Shown: piece after piece, positions 6,601 through 7,255 of the stretch
Layout of the letters: each line of letters starts with the position of its first letter
Numbering within the stretch: position 1 is the stretch's first letter
DNA from: Thermoplasmatales archaeon
GTDB lineage: Archaea > Thermoplasmatota > E2 > DHVEG-1
Length of the DNA stretch: 7,255 nt
Assembly (NCBI GenBank): GCA_023128855.1
Contig: JAGMDE010000098.1
Coordinates: 1 to 7,255, forward strand
Reading direction: 5' to 3'
Notes under the pieces: model-generated
Told to the model about the DNA's origin: nothing
The model's database searches: none
The model's input: only the letters and a program-made list of their open reading frames with translations
Made by a program: the position numbers and the translations under genes

Positions 6601-7255
6601 AAAGATTTCCAACAACATATGATTTTAGTTTATAGGTTTCGTTAGGAGAATAATTGCTCATGTTTAATTTAATGGCAAAAGGAAGACTGTACTCGGAGTT
6701 GTTTTGTATTTTTGGTATGTACATAGGATATAATATTATATCTAAGTTTGACTCTTGTACAAACGTATTCTCGCCACCCGGTGTTGGATTTACTCCTTCA
6801 TAGAAATCCCTGCTAGAATCATTAGTATCTATGTTTTGATATCTAGATAATGAATAGCTTTCTTCTACAGGATCTGCAGGCATGCCTGGTACATCTGTAT
6901 AGTTGATAATCCACTCTACAGCGTCTATTGTCTCCCCTGTGTTATTTTTAATAATTAATTTGTCTCCATTGTTTCCTAGTCCGTTGCCTATACCTGAGTC
7001 ATCAACATAGAGCCGTATCGTATTGTTTGGAATTGAAAGAGTTTCATAGATTTTCGTTCCATGGTCTGTAATAATTGCATAACCATTGGGCGGTATTATT
7101 GTAGTTCCATTTCCATGATCAAAATTTCCTTCTAAAAAATCTTCCGCAGAATTATCAGTTATTGTCCAGTCAGAAACATTGATAGATTGATTTGTAGGAT
7201 TGTATAGTTCTATCCATTCGTTGTAATTATCATTTGGCTCTGGATCATACATTAT
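3611..7255 (-). CDS. Large surface-anchored lamin-tail/CARDB/phospholipase D-like protein, 5' partial
   Basis: At least 1213 residues are visible and the frame runs off the window. The first methionine (at 7252) is not the start, because I-M-Y-D-P-E-P is the inside of a lamin-tail domain; the true start and any signal peptide lie beyond. Counting from that Met, the order is: lamin-tail domain (1-118, EWIELYNPTNQSINVSDW); a beta-rich, Trp/Asn-rich region (about 168-300); a NEW3/Ig-like stretch (about 400-492); a CARDB-like domain (about 493-606, APDLTIKNIKI to DELDEYNNQL); a second lamin-tail domain (about 617-800); and two PLD repeats with intact HKD motifs (H911/K913/D918 and H1114/K1116/D1121). 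A transmembrane helix (about 1188-1203) and a basic tail (RDWRKRQ) end the protein. I count about 35 N-x-S/T sequons, mostly before the PLD part, which fits a glycosylated exported protein. The PLD pair could act on phospholipids or nucleic acids; sequence alone does not decide. It overlaps the rhomboid gene by 13 bases. Confidence 0.88.
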   Translation of the reverse strand: MMYDPEPNDNYNEWIELYNPTNQSINVSDWTITDNSAEDFLEGNFDHGNGTTIIPPNGYAIITDHGTKIYETLSIPNNTIRLYVDDSGIGNGLGNNGDKLIIKNNTGETIDAVEWIINYTDVPGMPADPVEESYSLSRYQNIDTNDSSRDFYEGVNPTPGGENTFVQESNLDIILYPMYIPKIQNNSEYSLPFAIKLNMSNYSPNETYKLKSYVVGNLSSSWPASQTWNGNSWTYSNYYTSVINTDNYGNWSGWQYIRFKRDYKEYERNIKENNTAYLKVKIKKDNSTEEVSKNVYLLDMDNSTSNGTAGGCTVGITNENNTFLEEKTAIVENKSGITTGIYVTENNEIDEDLVSKPGYYKLTSPAGSEYIIKFLDDNESTIHTIHNVTIRQGKYGIDINSNETFYLVRKSETLDIPLTVKNTGDFNDTIDVSILHVTEGWHATLEKETIDVNLHITPCQKHGCISGTVTIVAVSENDAGEFDEITFQLEILAPDLTIKNIKIYNEEGEKSNIFGGGEVVKIKAFFKNLGNDNATDANVKFYYDYVDKEFFIGNKSYESIGKYQKYPSVMWDTKNVESGNHTIFVVADEEKRIDELDEYNNQLSVEVCIHDTHPSKTGESILITELYYYTHTRVDNEYIAICNPNSESSNIAGWYITNKPLKTKTTQTKIVFPNDTIIPPETCLYLTQNASAYTWETGKKPDFEYKADLDPDIPQMHTSKKFTLSNKGGIVVLKDCYNHTIDVVVYGESNYNFSGWNGTPVPDSGRGALLKRNLDEKGIPVDTNTSKDWLHPKRYGIGQSDFPYVNIPFYGEISTFVSPDCSFEVIVSELRKANDSIYFNIYEFTNPFLCNELIEALLRDVSVNIFLEGSPVGGISDKEKYILNRIASYGGNIRFIVNDQKNNVYARYIFDHGKYLVIDNKTVIVKSCNWAKTGIPKDPTYGNREWGIIVRNSDVAEYFLDVFLDDWNPKRCDSYSFEEVDLSVSHDFYMDESVYKGYYEPQFESKSFIGYFSAIPVFSPDTSYKAICNMIDSASESIYIEQLYIYRDWKNGISPFVERLVKKSNQGVDVKVILNHNPRYEGSNEKSNLTKQYFEEYGIEVKFIYTNWSYFSNVHNKGMIVDNRSVLISSINWNENSVTRNREAGIIIENEDVAQFYADVFFYDWNINSPNSQKYEIEELSTEESYKNTIYIVVIFTMTFALIARDWRKRQWQM
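3633..3636 (-). promoter_or_regulatory. Ribosome binding site of the rhomboid gene
   Basis: On the minus strand GGAG lies nine bases before the rhomboid ATG, inside the last codons of the PLD-like gene. This fixes the start at 3623 and supports coupled translation in one operon. Confidence 0.6.

Noticed and set aside
7250..7252. ATG at 7252 (minus strand) as the true start of the PLD-like gene
   Set aside because: The lamin-tail motif is already under way at this codon, the frame stays open to the window edge, and an exported protein should have a signal peptide that is absent here.
1..7255. CRISPR array, tRNA genes or an anti-phage system
   Set aside because: No regularly spaced repeats, no tRNA-like cloverleaf and no defence-type enzyme were seen. 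The PLD motifs sit in an exported anchored protein, not in a defence cassette.

Overview
This window most likely comes from an AT-rich archaeon, probably a euryarchaeote in the broad sense (Thermoplasmatota or a methanogen-related lineage; the sequence does not settle which). The evidence is archaeal-style TATA boxes at the right distance from starts, one gene with the layout of a leaderless transcript, oligo-T stretches right after genes, an archaeal presenilin/SPP-type protease, and a large sequon-rich surface protein with lamin-tail and CARDB-like modules.

Layout. Positions 1-70 hold the 3' part of a strongly structured RNA, possibly the end of a 5S rRNA-like gene, followed by two T6 tracts. 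Positions of about 84-712 look like a solo IS200/IS605-family element: one Y1 (HUH) transposase flanked by hairpins, with no tnpB. It is visibly richer in G+C than its surroundings and ends just before the promoter of the next gene. Positions 795-1502 encode a tandem winged-helix regulator. Positions 1559-2482 encode a presenilin/SPP-type intramembrane aspartyl protease (YD and GLGD motifs) with its own TATA box. Pointing towards it on the minus strand are a rhomboid intramembrane serine protease with an added N-terminal helix and a C-terminal zinc ribbon (2538-3623), and upstream of that a very large, 5'-truncated surface protein (3611-7255) with lamin-tail, CARDB-like and two intact phospholipase-D HKD modules, ending in a transmembrane helix and a basic tail.

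How the genes may work together. The PLD-like gene and the rhomboid gene overlap by 13 bases, and the rhomboid has a good ribosome binding site inside the end of the PLD gene, so they are very probably co-expressed. The PLD protein ends in a helix plus basic tail, the layout of a C-terminal membrane anchor or sorting signal. The rhomboid is thus a natural candidate for releasing or processing it, by loose analogy with the rhombosortase/GlyGly-CTERM pairs of bacteria. This is inference. The presenilin-type protease faces this pair, so two mechanistically unrelated intramembrane proteases sit tail to tail, about 55 bases apart, with a regulator beside them. This is the most interesting arrangement in the window.
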